In this document: positions 1-7,207 of the stretch, piece by piece
Position numbering within the stretch: position 1 is the first letter of the stretch
Layout: each line of letters begins with the position of its first letter
Notes under the pieces: generated by a model
What the model saw: only the letters and a program-made list of their open reading frames with translations
What the model was told of the DNA's origin: nothing
The model's database searches: none
From: Gammaproteobacteria bacterium
Lineage (GTDB): Bacteria; Pseudomonadota; Gammaproteobacteria; Xanthomonadales; Marinicellaceae
NCBI GenBank assembly: GCA_030426065.1
Contig: JAUHZH010000052.1
Coordinates: 1-9,376 of the forward strand
DNA: 9,376 nt
Direction of reading: 5' to 3'
Position numbers and translations under genes: made by a program

Positions 1-35
1 CCTTGATGGTTTTGAATGATGCTTTGCTAATCCTT

Positions 36-73
36 TATAAAAAAAAAGCCAACCCAAAACTTAAGGTTGGCTT
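36..73 (-). terminator. Intrinsic terminator of the S9 peptidase gene
   Basis: A perfect 9-bp stem, AAGCCAACC (46-54) with GGTTGGCTT (65-73), encloses a 10-base loop. Read on the minus strand, the 3' end of the hairpin runs into nine consecutive T (47-39, overlapping the last two stem bases). It lies 35 bases past the S9 peptidase stop codon. The plus-strand side is also T-rich (74-95), so it may work in both directions. Bases 1-35 show no gene. Confidence 0.88.
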
Positions 74-108
74 GGTTTCTTAAATAATTTTTTATTGCCA
101 ATGGCATC

Positions 109-2034
109 TCACAAAGTTTCATCCAACCAGCGGAAGAATTCTCGTTGCCAGACGATGCCGTTCTGTGGTGTCAGGACCCAGTGGTTTTCTTCTGGGAAAT
201 ACAGGAAACGGCTTTTCAGGCCGCGCAGTTTGGCGGCTTGGAAGGCTTGAATGCCTTGCCCCAAGGGAACGCGGTAATCTTTGCCGCCATGGATCACCAG
301 CATGGGTGTGTCCCAGTTGGCGATGAATTCAATGGGGTTGTATGCGGTGTGTGATTTTTGCGCCGCTGCGTTGCGTTTGTCCCAGTAAGCGCCGCCCATG
401 TCGTGGTTGACAAAGAACAACTCTTCGGTGGTGCCGTACATGCTGCGCATGTCAAAAATGCCGTCGTGCGAGATGAATGTTTTGAAGCGGCCATTGTGCT
501 GACCGGCCAAGTAAAAGGCCGAATAACCACCAAAACTGGCACCCACTGCACCCAGGCGGTCAGTATCAACATAAGATTCCTTGGCGACATCATCAATGGC
601 TGCCAAGTAATCTTTCATCACCGCGCCGCCCCAATCCTTGCTGATGGCTTCATTCCATTCGACACCGTGACCGGGCATGCCACGGCGATTGGGTGCGACC
701 ACAATGTAGCCTTGTGAGGCCATCAGTTGGAAATTCCAGCGGAAGGAATAAAACTGAGACAAGGGTGATTGCGGGCCGCCTTGTAAATAAAGCAAGGTGG
801 GGTATTTTTGGCTTTCATTAAACCCAGGTGGGTAAATCACCCAAACCAGCATTTCTTGGTCATCATGGGTGGTCACCATGCGTTTTTTCACGGTTGGTAA
901 ATCCAAAGCGTGGTAAAACGCGCCATTCACATCAGTCAAGGCATGGAGTGTTTTGTCTGATAAGTCGTAACGGTAGATCTCTTTGGCCGCATTCATGCTG
1001 TTGCGGGTCACGATCAACTGGCCGTCGGTTTCCGCCACGATGCCATTGACATCGAATGGGCCTTCGGTCATTTGTTTGATTTTGGCGCCGCTTTTTTCGG
1101 TGACGGGTATGCGGAACAACTGCTTGGTGCCGGCAATGGGCGCGATGAAATAAATCACATCGCCACCTTGGTTCCACAAAAAGCTGGAAACCGTGCCATC
1201 CCAATGGTCCGTTAAGTTAACTGCCTGGTCACCGAACATCACCATCAAATCGTTTTTGTCGGCCTCATATCCCGGTTCATCCATGCGCAGCCAGGCCAAT
1301 TGTCCTGCCGAAGAAAATGCAGGACTGGTGTCGTACCCCGGGTTGCCTTCGGTTAAGTTGGTGGTTTCTTGGCTGGTCAGATTGAAGCGATAGATGTCGG
1401 TGTTGGTGCTGGTCACATAGGCAGTGCCTTGCAACTTTTTACTGACGTAGTAAATGTTTTCGCCTTTGGGACCCCAGATGTAGTCTTCGGGTCCACCAAA
1501 AGGTGATTGCGGAGATGCAAATGCTTCGCCCTTCATGATGTCCACTTTTTCTTCGGTGGCCAAATCTTGGTAAAAGACGTGGTTGAAAGAACCGTCGTTC
1601 CAGGTGTCCCAATGGCGGTAGTTCAAATCATCAAAGACGTAGGCGTTGGCTTGATCCAGTTCGCCGTGAATGTCTGTGGCCAAAACTTTATCAATGGCGA
1701 CCGATTCATGGAACAGTTTTTTGCTGCCATCGGGTGAAATTTTGTCATCCATCAACAAACCTTGGTAACCTTCCAGCAGTTGTGTTTTGCCGTCCTTGAT
1801 GGCGACTTGATAAACTTTCTTGTTGAAGTCATTGTTTTCCACACTGGGTGTGGAGACTTGGTAAATCACGTGGGTTTTGGCGGTGTTCAAACCCAGTGGG
1901 CTGACCCGTTTCACCTGCCACAATTTCTCGGGCGTCATCACGTTCTTGGCTTGGGCATTGAATTGGGTCAATAACCCCAACAACACCCAACCGACGGTCT
2001 GACCGTTCTTTTTTGTTTTGTTTTTCACTGTCAT
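109..2034 (-). CDS. Exported S9 family peptidase (prolyl oligopeptidase / acylaminoacyl peptidase type)
   Basis: A 641-residue serine peptidase that probably cleaves peptides in the periplasm or at the cell surface. Residues 1-29 form a signal peptide: a Lys-rich start, a hydrophobic stretch (WVLLGLL) and an AQA cleavage site before KN. Residues about 35-385 carry the degenerate strand repeats (SPDG, YIWGPKGENIYY, DTSPAFSSAGQLAWL) typical of the S9 beta-propeller. The alpha/beta-hydrolase domain starts near 390 and holds the triad: Ser500 in GASFGGYS, Asp586 in GGKDYRVP and His618 in EENHW. LQGGP near 418 fits the oxyanion region. I chose the ATG at 2034 because it gives a clean signal peptide and is preceded by the purine-rich AGAGAGGA; an in-frame TTG at 2067 would put a charged tail before the signal. 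It has its own terminator and no obvious promoter. Exact substrate is unknown; dipeptidyl or acylaminoacyl peptidase are equally possible. Confidence 0.93.
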   Translation of the reverse strand: MTVKNKTKKNGQTVGWVLLGLLTQFNAQAKNVMTPEKLWQVKRVSPLGLNTAKTHVIYQVSTPSVENNDFNKKVYQVAIKDGKTQLLEGYQGLLMDDKISPDGSKKLFHESVAIDKVLATDIHGELDQANAYVFDDLNYRHWDTWNDGSFNHVFYQDLATEEKVDIMKGEAFASPQSPFGGPEDYIWGPKGENIYYVSKKLQGTAYVTSTNTDIYRFNLTSQETTNLTEGNPGYDTSPAFSSAGQLAWLRMDEPGYEADKNDLMVMFGDQAVNLTDHWDGTVSSFLWNQGGDVIYFIAPIAGTKQLFRIPVTEKSGAKIKQMTEGPFDVNGIVAETDGQLIVTRNSMNAAKEIYRYDLSDKTLHALTDVNGAFYHALDLPTVKKRMVTTHDDQEMLVWVIYPPGFNESQKYPTLLYLQGGPQSPLSQFYSFRWNFQLMASQGYIVVAPNRRGMPGHGVEWNEAISKDWGGAVMKDYLAAIDDVAKESYVDTDRLGAVGASFGGYSAFYLAGQHNGRFKTFISHDGIFDMRSMYGTTEELFFVNHDMGGAYWDKRNAAAQKSHTAYNPIEFIANWDTPMLVIHGGKDYRVPLGQGIQAFQAAKLRGLKSRFLYFPEENHWVLTPQNGIVWQREFFRWLDETL

Positions 2035-2121
2035 ATCCTCTCTACGAAAGTCCAATAGGGTAGTCAATTGAGGTTGGAAATAACAGTGTGTATGTTGAAA
2101 AAAATGGAATTTGGGGGTGAA

Positions 2122-2144
2122 ACCCTCGCAACGGATGCGAGGGT
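2122..2144 (-). terminator. 9-bp stem-loop, probable terminator after yiaD / ubiB-tail copy
   Basis: A perfect inverted repeat, ACCCTCGCA (2122-2130) and TGCGAGGGT (2136-2144), with a 5-base loop. Read on the minus strand it begins 10 bases after the stop codon of the truncated ubiB-tail copy and 100 bases after the lipoprotein stop. The minus-strand T tract is weak (TTTCACC, with seven T only 17 bases further on). The plus-strand side is more T-rich. Its position suggests a terminator separating the lipoprotein gene from the S9 peptidase gene. A simple stable 3' hairpin is the alternative. Confidence 0.5.
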
Positions 2145-2154
2145 ATGGGTTGAT

Positions 2155-2234
2155 TTATTTTTTCATGGAACACATGGCCAGGACTGCTGAGGTGGCATAG
2201 AACACCAAGCTGCAGTAGGGCAGGCTTTAGATCA
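2155..2234 (-). pseudogene. Truncated, decayed second copy of the ubiB 3' end
   Basis: Bases 2159-2234 align without gaps to 3283-3358, the 3' end of ubiB, with 66 of 76 positions identical (87%) and in the same orientation. Read in the ubiB frame, the copy gives I-stop-SLPYCSLVFYATSAVLAMCSMKK-stop, against IESLPNSSLVFYAISAVLALWSMKK-stop in ubiB. The glutamate codon has become TAA (2229-2227), while the terminal Met-Lys-Lys and the position of the final stop are kept. There is no start or upstream ubiB sequence: similarity ends at 2234, 10 bases from the lipoprotein stop codon. It cannot encode a working protein and is best read as a relic of an insertion or local duplication. Confidence 0.88.
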
Positions 2235-2244
2235 TTCCTGCCTT

Positions 2245-2901
2245 TTAATATTCAGTCGCAGTGATGTAAAGCTCAACACGGCGATTCTGCGAACGTCCTG
2301 ATTCATACTTGTTGTCAGCGATGGGTTGTCTTTCGCCGGCCCCAACAGGAGACAAACGTCTGGATGGAACCCCCTGAGAAGCCAAATAGTCTGCGACACT
2401 GAATGCACGTTGTCGTGACAGTTCATAATTGTCAGAATCGCTGCCGATCGAATCGGTGTGGCCGATGATGTCTAACTTGGTGTCTTTGTATTTGTATAAC
2501 ACTTTGGCCACTGAGTTCAAAGTGCCATAAAAGCTGCTGCGGATGGAGTATTCTGCTGTGTTGAACGTGATGTTGCCGGGCATGATCAGGTGGATTTGAT
2601 CCCCGTCCCTGCGGACTTGTACACCAGTACCAACCAATTCACGTCGCAAATCGCGTTCTTGGTGATCCATATAAGCACCGATACCTGCGCCAATGGCACC
2701 ACAGCCGGCTGCCGCATTTCTAGCATGTTTCGAGTTTTTGGTGGCTCCGACTAAACCGCAAACGACGGCTCCAATGGCTCCGTATTTGACGGTTTTTCGG
2801 GTGCGCTGTTCACCTGTGTAAGGATCAGAAGTGGTACAGCCTTGTAATCCGATGATGGTGACTAAAAAGAATGTCAGTTGGATGGTTTTAATTTTATTCA
2901 T
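2245..2901 (-). CDS. yiaD: YiaD-like OmpA-family outer membrane lipoprotein
   Basis: A 218-residue lipoprotein expected to be anchored in the outer membrane and to bind peptidoglycan. Residues 1-21 are a lipoprotein signal with lipobox LQGC; Cys22 would be lipidated. CTTSDPYTGEQ after the cysteine, a glycine-zipper region at about 40-77 (GAIGAVVCGLVG, GAIGAGIGAYMD) and RELVGTGVQVRRDGDQIHLIMPGNITF all resemble E. coli YiaD. The OmpA C-terminal domain (about 105-216) keeps the expected peptidoglycan contacts, Asp150 in GHTDSIGSD and Arg165 in LSRQRA, and ends with NRRVE. The ATG at 2901 was chosen because it places the signal peptide correctly; the frame stays open upstream to 3063 but the extension has no such logic. 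No strong ribosome binding site precedes it. The gene sits alone between two direct copies of the ubiB tail. I am sure of the family; the symbol is by similarity from memory. Confidence 0.88.
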   Translation of the reverse strand: MNKIKTIQLTFFLVTIIGLQGCTTSDPYTGEQRTRKTVKYGAIGAVVCGLVGATKNSKHARNAAAGCGAIGAGIGAYMDHQERDLRRELVGTGVQVRRDGDQIHLIMPGNITFNTAEYSIRSSFYGTLNSVAKVLYKYKDTKLDIIGHTDSIGSDSDNYELSRQRAFSVADYLASQGVPSRRLSPVGAGERQPIADNKYESGRSQNRRVELYITATEY

Positions 2902-2980
2902 GTCATTAAGTCCGCTTTTCGTTGGGGCCATTGTAAAAACCTGAAGCTTAAAATAATGTGAATAAGACGACATCAAAAGC

Positions 2981-3008
2981 AGGCCTTTAGGTGACCACAC
3001 CAAGGCCT
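2981..3008 (-). other. Strong stem-loop upstream of the lipoprotein gene
   Basis: AGGCCTT (2981-2987) pairs with AAGGCCT (3002-3008), and inside it GGTG (2990-2993) pairs with CACC (2998-3001). This makes an 11-bp stem with a 2-base bulge and a 4-base loop. On the minus strand it is followed by GCTTTTGATG, a short T run. It lies 80 bases before the lipoprotein start and 271 bases past ubiB. It could be a weak terminator of the ubi operon, a leader structure of the lipoprotein mRNA, or a protein-binding site. The sequence alone does not decide. Confidence 0.45.
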
Positions 3009-3035
3009 TGTGACAAATAAAGCGAACGATTTGAG

Positions 3036-3063
3036 TGAATAATCTAGGAAACACCACTGTCAA
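3036..3063 (-). promoter_or_regulatory. Possible sigma70-type promoter for the lipoprotein gene
   Basis: On the minus strand a perfect -35 hexamer TTGACA (3063-3058) is followed after 16 bases by TATTCA (3041-3036), which matches the -10 consensus at only three positions. Initiation near 3029 would give a leader of about 128 bases containing the 2981-3008 stem-loop. The weak -10 keeps this tentative. Confidence 0.35.
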
Positions 3064-3237
3064 TCACACCGTGGATGAATGTGCGAAAAATGCCTTATTC
3101 AATGGTCAGTTCGTCCAATTAGGATGATCAAGGGTAAATCCATTCAATCAGACCAAGATTTGTCCTCTATATACAATGCCCGAAGCCATTCATGGCCTAT
3201 GACGGTTAGGTTCAACAGTTTTAGAAACGGGTGTTTA

Positions 3238-3271
3238 ATCAGATCTGATCTGTCATTGTTTTTGCTGATCT
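3238..3271. repeat. 12-bp palindrome with clustered GATC / CTGATCT repeats
   Basis: ATCAGATCTGAT (3238-3249) is a perfect 12-bp palindrome. It overlaps the first of two direct CTGATCT copies (3245-3251 and 3265-3271) whose starts are 20 bases apart, about two helical turns. Three GATC sites fall within 29 bases. It lies just past the ubiB stop codon. It might be a protein-binding site; there is no T tract to make it a terminator. In the rest of 3009-3237 I see no gene or RNA. Confidence 0.4.
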
Positions 3272-3278
3272 AGTTCAA

Positions 3279-4919
3279 TCACTTTTTCATGGACCAAAGA
3301 GCCAAGACTGCTGAGATGGCATAGAACACCAAACTGCTGTTGGGCAGGCTTTCGATCAGGCTGGCGCTGCCTCCTTGGTTCAAAAGGACCGTACCTGAAA
3401 TCAAGGCCCCGGCTGCGAGCAAGGTGCAGCGGTTTTGGCGTTTGTCGCGGTTGGCTTTTTGTTCGGCCTTTTGGGCTGCCAGTTTCATGTGACGGGGCAG
3501 GGGTTTGACCTGCTGTGCCAACAATTGATTAAACATTTGTGGTGCCTCAGCCAGTTGGTCGAGCCATTTGGGCAGGTTTTGTTTGATTTTTTTCATGGCA
3601 TTTTGGCTGCCATAGTGGTTTTTCATGATGTCGCGCAACACGGGTTCTGATGACTGCCAGATGTCGAGTTGCGGATAGAGTTGACGGCCCAAACCTTCGA
3701 TGTTGAGCAGGGTCTTTTGCAACAAGATGAATTCGGGTTGGATGATCAACTGGAAGCGTTTGGCCATTTGGAAGGTTTTCAGCATCACTTCACCGAAAGA
3801 AATTTCTTCGATGGGGCGTGAAAAATACGGCTCACATATGGTGCGCGTGGCCGCTTCCAAGTCTTCCAAGTTGGTGTCTTCAGGCACCCAACCCGATTCG
3901 ATGTGCAATTCAGCGATGCGTCGGTAATCTTGCTTGAAAAAGGCCATGAAGTTGTTGGCCAAATCAACGCGATGGCCTTTGGGCAAGGAGCCACAGATGC
4001 CGAAATCGAGCAAAATGATTTGCGGGTCTTCTGGGTTGTCTGGGTTGATGAAGATGTTCCCGGGGTGCATGTCGGCATGGAAAAAGTTGTCACGGAACAC
4101 TTGGGTGTAAAAAATGTTCAACCCTTTTTCTGCCAAGGCTTCGAAGTTGATGTTGGCGGCACGCAGGGCGTCGAAATCCTTGATGGAGATGCCGTGGATG
4201 CGCTCTTGCACCATGATTTGGGTTTTGCAGTGGTCCCAATAGATTTTGGGAATGTACAGGTCTTTTGAATCATTGAAGTGCTTGCGCAGCACCGATGCAT
4301 TGGCGGCTTCGCGTTGCAAGTCCAGTTCGTCGTGGATGGTTTTTTCAAACTCTTCAACGATTTCGACATGATCCACTTGTACGCCTGGTGACAAAAACCG
4401 ATCTGCAAAGGCAGCCAAATGCTTCATCAATGCCACATCTCGGGTGATTTTCTTACCGATGCCAGGGCGCAAGATTTTGATCACCACATCATCGCCATTG
4501 GCCAAGGTGGCTGCATGGACTTGAGCGATGGAAGCCGAAGCCAAGGCCTGTTCTTCGATGTGTTGAAACGCCGTTTCGGCTTGACCGTTCAGCCCCGCAT
4601 CAATCACGGCTTTGGCTTCTGACCAAGAGATGGGCTCGACGTCGTCTTGCAACTTTTCCAGCGCTTTGGCGATCTCAACAGGGATCAAATCAGGGCGGGT
4701 AGACAAAGTCTGGCCCAGTTTGATGAAAATGGGTCCGAGTTTTTCTAAAGCAGTTCGCAGTCGCTGGCCATCGCTTAAATGGAGGTGCCTGAGTGGTGCG
4801 AATGGTGCCAACAAGTGAATCAGCTTGTGCCAGCCCAGTGTGGAATTGATGGGCAGCAAGTTGGTGACGCGGTAAGCGACCAAAGTTCGAAGGATGATGA
4901 ACAAGCGGATCAATTTCAT
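3279..4919 (-). CDS. ubiB: Ubiquinone biosynthesis atypical kinase/ATPase UbiB
   Basis: A 546-residue member of the ABC1/ADCK/COQ8 family, the same length as I recall for E. coli UbiB. It is needed for ubiquinone synthesis and is thought to use ATP to help move or present lipid intermediates to the Ubi enzymes at the inner membrane. Family signatures are all present: KLGQ at 67-70 with TLSTRPDLIP, the unusual Ala-rich nucleotide loop ASASIAQVH (127-135), Lys148 in VVIKIL, the ExD region in HDELDLQREAANA (about 196-208), HADMHPGN (281-288) and DFG (305-307). Two C-terminal hydrophobic helices (about 498-513 and 529-543) anchor it. Its ATG overlaps the ubiJ stop codon by 4 bases (ATGA), so it is probably translated by coupling. 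There is no convincing terminator right after it. Its last 76 bases recur at 2159-2234. Confidence 0.96.
   Translation of the reverse strand: MKLIRLFIILRTLVAYRVTNLLPINSTLGWHKLIHLLAPFAPLRHLHLSDGQRLRTALEKLGPIFIKLGQTLSTRPDLIPVEIAKALEKLQDDVEPISWSEAKAVIDAGLNGQAETAFQHIEEQALASASIAQVHAATLANGDDVVIKILRPGIGKKITRDVALMKHLAAFADRFLSPGVQVDHVEIVEEFEKTIHDELDLQREAANASVLRKHFNDSKDLYIPKIYWDHCKTQIMVQERIHGISIKDFDALRAANINFEALAEKGLNIFYTQVFRDNFFHADMHPGNIFINPDNPEDPQIILLDFGICGSLPKGHRVDLANNFMAFFKQDYRRIAELHIESGWVPEDTNLEDLEAATRTICEPYFSRPIEEISFGEVMLKTFQMAKRFQLIIQPEFILLQKTLLNIEGLGRQLYPQLDIWQSSEPVLRDIMKNHYGSQNAMKKIKQNLPKWLDQLAEAPQMFNQLLAQQVKPLPRHMKLAAQKAEQKANRDKRQNRCTLLAAGALISGTVLLNQGGSASLIESLPNSSLVFYAISAVLALWSMKK
3283..3358 (-). 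repeat. Direct repeat, ubiB copy (pairs with 2159-2234)
   Basis: This is the intact copy of a 76-base direct repeat with ten mismatches and no gaps. It encodes the final 25 residues of UbiB, including the last membrane helix. The spacing between the two copies is 1124 bases, and the block between them contains the whole lipoprotein gene and its upstream region. Confidence 0.9.
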
Positions 4920-5521
4920 GGTTGTTTTTTCAGGGCTTCTATGCGTTGTTCTATGCGTGCGGTGTCGGATTTCAAATCATCCACATCGTCCAAAAATTGT
5001 TCCATTTCATCGCTGCGAACCAGTTCTTGGTTTTCATACAGCAGGTATTCTTTGCTGTTGTTGAAAAAGGTGTTGATCAGGTTGCTGCCAATGGTTTTGG
5101 CCGTCTTTAAGGTTTCGGAAATTCGGTAACCGGGAACGTCGCCAAAAACATCGGCCAGGGCTTCTTCCCAATCCGGCTTCAATTGCTTCAAGAAGTCAGC
5201 AATGAATTGACCAGCTGTGGCGTCACCATTGATGCTGACCCCGTCCAGGCCAGGGATGTGTTGGTTTTGACTCATGGCAAACAAGGATGTTGGTTTACCA
5301 GAAATCGTGGTGTCGACCGTTTCAGGAACTGAACTGAGCACTTCAATGCGGTCTTCGAGGATGGCCAGTGGTAAGTGATGTTCAATCGGCATGATGACCA
5401 AATCGACGACTTTCCCTGCCATGCTTTTCAGTTTTTTCTGAGAATCAGGGTCGTGCTTGATGGCTTTGGCCAAAGCCCTGCTGATCAAACGGGCAACCGG
5501 TGGAGGCAGGGTGGTGCTCAT
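4916..5521 (-). CDS. ubiJ: Ubiquinone biosynthesis accessory factor UbiJ (SCP2 domain)
   Basis: A 201-residue protein matching UbiJ (formerly YigP) in length, gene position and layout. UbiJ is an accessory factor of aerobic ubiquinone synthesis; its SCP2 lipid-binding domain binds hydrophobic ubiquinone intermediates, and with UbiK it helps organise the Ubi enzymes. Here the SCP2-like domain spans about 12-115, with the characteristic end [37 protein letters not shown] (here in shortened view: [14 protein letters not shown], then [15 protein letters not shown] at 115-129). An amphipathic C-terminus (about 170-199, [15 protein letters not shown] and [11 protein letters not shown]) should form a coiled coil for partner binding. 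Both ends overlap their neighbours by 4 bases (ATGA with ubiE and with ubiB), a strong sign of coupled translation. Sequence conservation of UbiJ is low, so the call leans on context as well as motifs. Confidence 0.92.
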   Translation of the reverse strand: MSTTLPPPVARLISRALAKAIKHDPDSQKKLKSMAGKVVDLVIMPIEHHLPLAILEDRIEVLSSVPETVDTTISGKPTSLFAMSQNQHIPGLDGVSINGDATAGQFIADFLKQLKPDWEEALADVFGDVPGYRISETLKTAKTIGSNLINTFFNNSKEYLLYENQELVRSDEMEQFLDDVDDLKSDTARIEQRIEALKKQP

Positions 5522-6264
5522 ATTTTGTGGCCCCGATGGATGGCCACCATGCCACCAGAGAGGTTTTCATACTGGCACAGGTCCATGCCCGCGGCTTCAA
5601 ACATGCCTTTCAACGTTTCTTGGTCTGGGTGTTTGCGAATCGATTCCACCAGGTATTGGTAAGATTCGCGGTCTCCAGCAACCAACTGACCGATCTCAGG
5701 CAAGATTTTGAAGGAATAAAAATCGTAGAGTTTGCTCAGGATCTCATTATTGACTTGAGAAAACTCAAGCACCAAGGCTTTACCGCCTGGTTTGAGAACA
5801 CGTTCCATTTCATTCAATGCCTGCTGTTTGTCCGTGACGTTGCGCAGGCCAAAAGCCATGGTGATGGCATCGAAACTGTTGTCATCAAAGGGCAGGGCTT
5901 CGGCATTCATTTGAATGCACTCAAAGCGACCAAAAAAACCGGCATCGATCATGCGATCATGACCGACGTCCAGCATGGCTTGGTTGATGTCCCCGATGAC
6001 CACGTGGCCTGACTCACCCACCACAGGCATCAACAGTTTGGCGATGTCGCCAGTACCACCGGCCAAGTCCAAGACACGATTGCCTTTGTGGATGCCGGAA
6101 GTGCCAACAAAATGGCGTTTCCAAATGCGGTGGATGCCTGCTGACATCATGTCGTTCATGACATCGTATTTGCTGGCGACGGAGGTGAACACTTGTCCCA
6201 CCAACTTTTCCTTGTCTTTCAAGGCAACGTCTTTGAAACCGAAATGTGTGGTTTTTTCACTCAT
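5518..6264 (-). CDS. ubiE: Ubiquinone/menaquinone C-methyltransferase UbiE
   Basis: A 248-residue class I SAM-dependent methyltransferase. UbiE methylates the ring carbon of the demethoxy-ubiquinol precursor and, where menaquinone is made, of demethylmenaquinol. Visible features are the family signature [17 protein letters not shown] (33-49), SAM motif I DLAGGTGD (66-73), the acidic residue after strand 2 (Asp92 in GDINQAML), NAEALPF (120-126), [15 protein letters not shown] (131-145) and the second signature [15 protein letters not shown] (155-169). The length is close to the E. coli enzyme (251). The start lies 8 bases after the upstream dehydrogenase stop codon, with a weak AGG overlapping that stop. 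Its stop overlaps the ubiJ start as ATGA. No menaquinone genes are in view, so only the ubiquinone role is supported by context. Confidence 0.97.
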   Translation of the reverse strand: MSEKTTHFGFKDVALKDKEKLVGQVFTSVASKYDVMNDMMSAGIHRIWKRHFVGTSGIHKGNRVLDLAGGTGDIAKLLMPVVGESGHVVIGDINQAMLDVGHDRMIDAGFFGRFECIQMNAEALPFDDNSFDAITMAFGLRNVTDKQQALNEMERVLKPGGKALVLEFSQVNNEILSKLYDFYSFKILPEIGQLVAGDRESYQYLVESIRKHPDQETLKGMFEAAGMDLCQYENLSGGMVAIHRGHKI

Positions 6265-6272
6265 GGTCTGAC

Positions 6273-7169
6273 CTATTCTGAATCGGTTTTATCAAACAAT
6301 TCTCTGCGCAGGCGGATCAAGGCCGAAATGTCTTCATCGCCATGACCGCGATCCATCAATTCGCCATAATCGGCGATGCTGTCATCGACCAAAGGCATGC
6401 GGGCATCCATGTCAGCCATGGCTTCCTGACAGATGTGTAAATCTTTGTGTAACAGTTGCAGTTTGAAACCAACATTGAATTCATCTTTCACCATGGTGTG
6501 GCCACGGTTGTCGAGGAACCAATTGCCGGCGGCGCCTGCACTCAAGACTTCGATGGTTTTTTTCATGTCCAGGTTGCAGTTTTCGGCAAAAGCCAAAGCG
6601 CCACAGACCGCTTGAGCCACGCCTGCCACCATCACTTGATTAACGGCTTTGGTGGCTTGGCCTTGGCCAACTTTACCCATGTGGGTGATTTGAGAACCGA
6701 TGGCGGCGAACACATCGCTGGCCCGCTTGTAATCGTCCCTTTCTCCACCGATCATGATGGACAGCGTGCCTTTTTTGGCCCCTTCAACGCCACCAGATAC
6801 AGGTGCATCCAAAAAACCGATGTCTTTGCCAGCCAGCTTTTCAGCCACTTCCCTGGCGGTTTTGGGACTGACCGTAGAGCAATCAATGACCACCGCGCCT
6901 TCGGACAAATGATCCATGACGTCTTCAATCACTTGGTGCAAATCCTGGTCAGCCGATACACATGTGATGACGGAGTCAGCGGCTTCAAGCATCGCTTGGT
7001 CGTTGTCAAAGGTTTCCAGTGAAAGTTCATTGATGAGGGCCTTGGTTTTGCCCTCGGTCCGGTTTTTAACGCCCAGCAACAGGCCTTGTTGGTGCAGGTT
7101 GCGTGCCATGGGTCTGCCCATGGCCCCCAATCCGTACACCACTGTTTTGTTGAGTTTGTTTTCGCTCAT
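6273..7169 (-). CDS. NAD(P)-dependent beta-hydroxyacid dehydrogenase family protein
   Basis: A 298-residue member of the 3-hydroxyisobutyrate dehydrogenase / tartronate semialdehyde reductase / succinic semialdehyde reductase family, which reversibly oxidises beta-hydroxy acids with NAD(P). The N-terminal Rossmann domain has the dinucleotide motif [10 protein letters not shown] (13-22). NRT at 36-38, after the second strand, suggests a preference for NADP(H) (inference). The substrate-binding motif [16 protein letters not shown] is at 121-136, and the catalytic Lys174 sits in [11 protein letters not shown]. The helical C-terminal domain contains [11 protein letters not shown] (212-222) and [12 protein letters not shown]. 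It is the first gene after a clear promoter and ends 8 bases before ubiE, so it should be co-transcribed with ubiE-ubiJ-ubiB. Its substrate, and any link to quinone synthesis, cannot be told from sequence. The ATG at 7169 lacks a good ribosome binding site; the mRNA leader would be only about 20 bases. Confidence 0.9.
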   Translation of the reverse strand: MSENKLNKTVVYGLGAMGRPMARNLHQQGLLLGVKNRTEGKTKALINELSLETFDNDQAMLEAADSVITCVSADQDLHQVIEDVMDHLSEGAVVIDCSTVSPKTAREVAEKLAGKDIGFLDAPVSGGVEGAKKGTLSIMIGGERDDYKRASDVFAAIGSQITHMGKVGQGQATKAVNQVMVAGVAQAVCGALAFAENCNLDMKKTIEVLSAGAAGNWFLDNRGHTMVKDEFNVGFKLQLLHKDLHICQEAMADMDARMPLVDDSIADYGELMDRGHGDEDISALIRLRRELFDKTDSE

Positions 7170-7191
7170 GAAAACTCATGATTTGGAGGAA

Positions 7192-7207
7192 TCGGTATTA
7201 TAACCGA
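7192..7207. promoter_or_regulatory. Inverted repeat around the -10 box, possible operator
   Basis: TCGGT (7192-7196) and ACCGA (7203-7207) form a perfect 5-bp inverted repeat whose 6-base centre is exactly the -10 hexamer of the ubi operon promoter. A repressor bound here would block RNA polymerase. The arms are short, so chance is possible. Confidence 0.35.

Noticed and set aside
2035..2067. In-frame TTG extension of the S9 peptidase by 11 residues.
   Set aside because: It would place MTTLLDFRRED before an otherwise well-formed signal peptide. The ATG at 2034 has a purine-rich site right before it.
2039..2067. TTGACT with TAGAGA 17 bases on, as a promoter for the S9 peptidase.
   Set aside because: Initiation would fall at the start codon itself, and the -10 match is poor; it conflicts with the apparent ribosome binding site.
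2219..2242. GGCAGG / CCTGCC inverted repeat followed by TTTT on the plus strand.
   Set aside because: It would terminate plus-strand transcription, but no plus-strand gene reaches it. On the minus strand there is no T tract, and the 12-base loop makes a weak hairpin.
2902..3063. Open frame continuing upstream of the lipoprotein ATG for 54 codons.
   Set aside because: The lipobox at Cys22 fixes the start at 2901; an extension would bury the lipoprotein signal inside the protein.
3079..3273. 64-codon plus-strand frame in the ubiB-lipoprotein gap.
   Set aside because: It has no recognisable domain or signal, runs against all neighbours and overlaps a palindrome and a possible promoter. It looks like chance.
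5500..6012. 170-codon plus-strand frame opposite ubiE.
   Set aside because: It is fully antisense to a clearly coding, conserved gene and has no recognisable motif.
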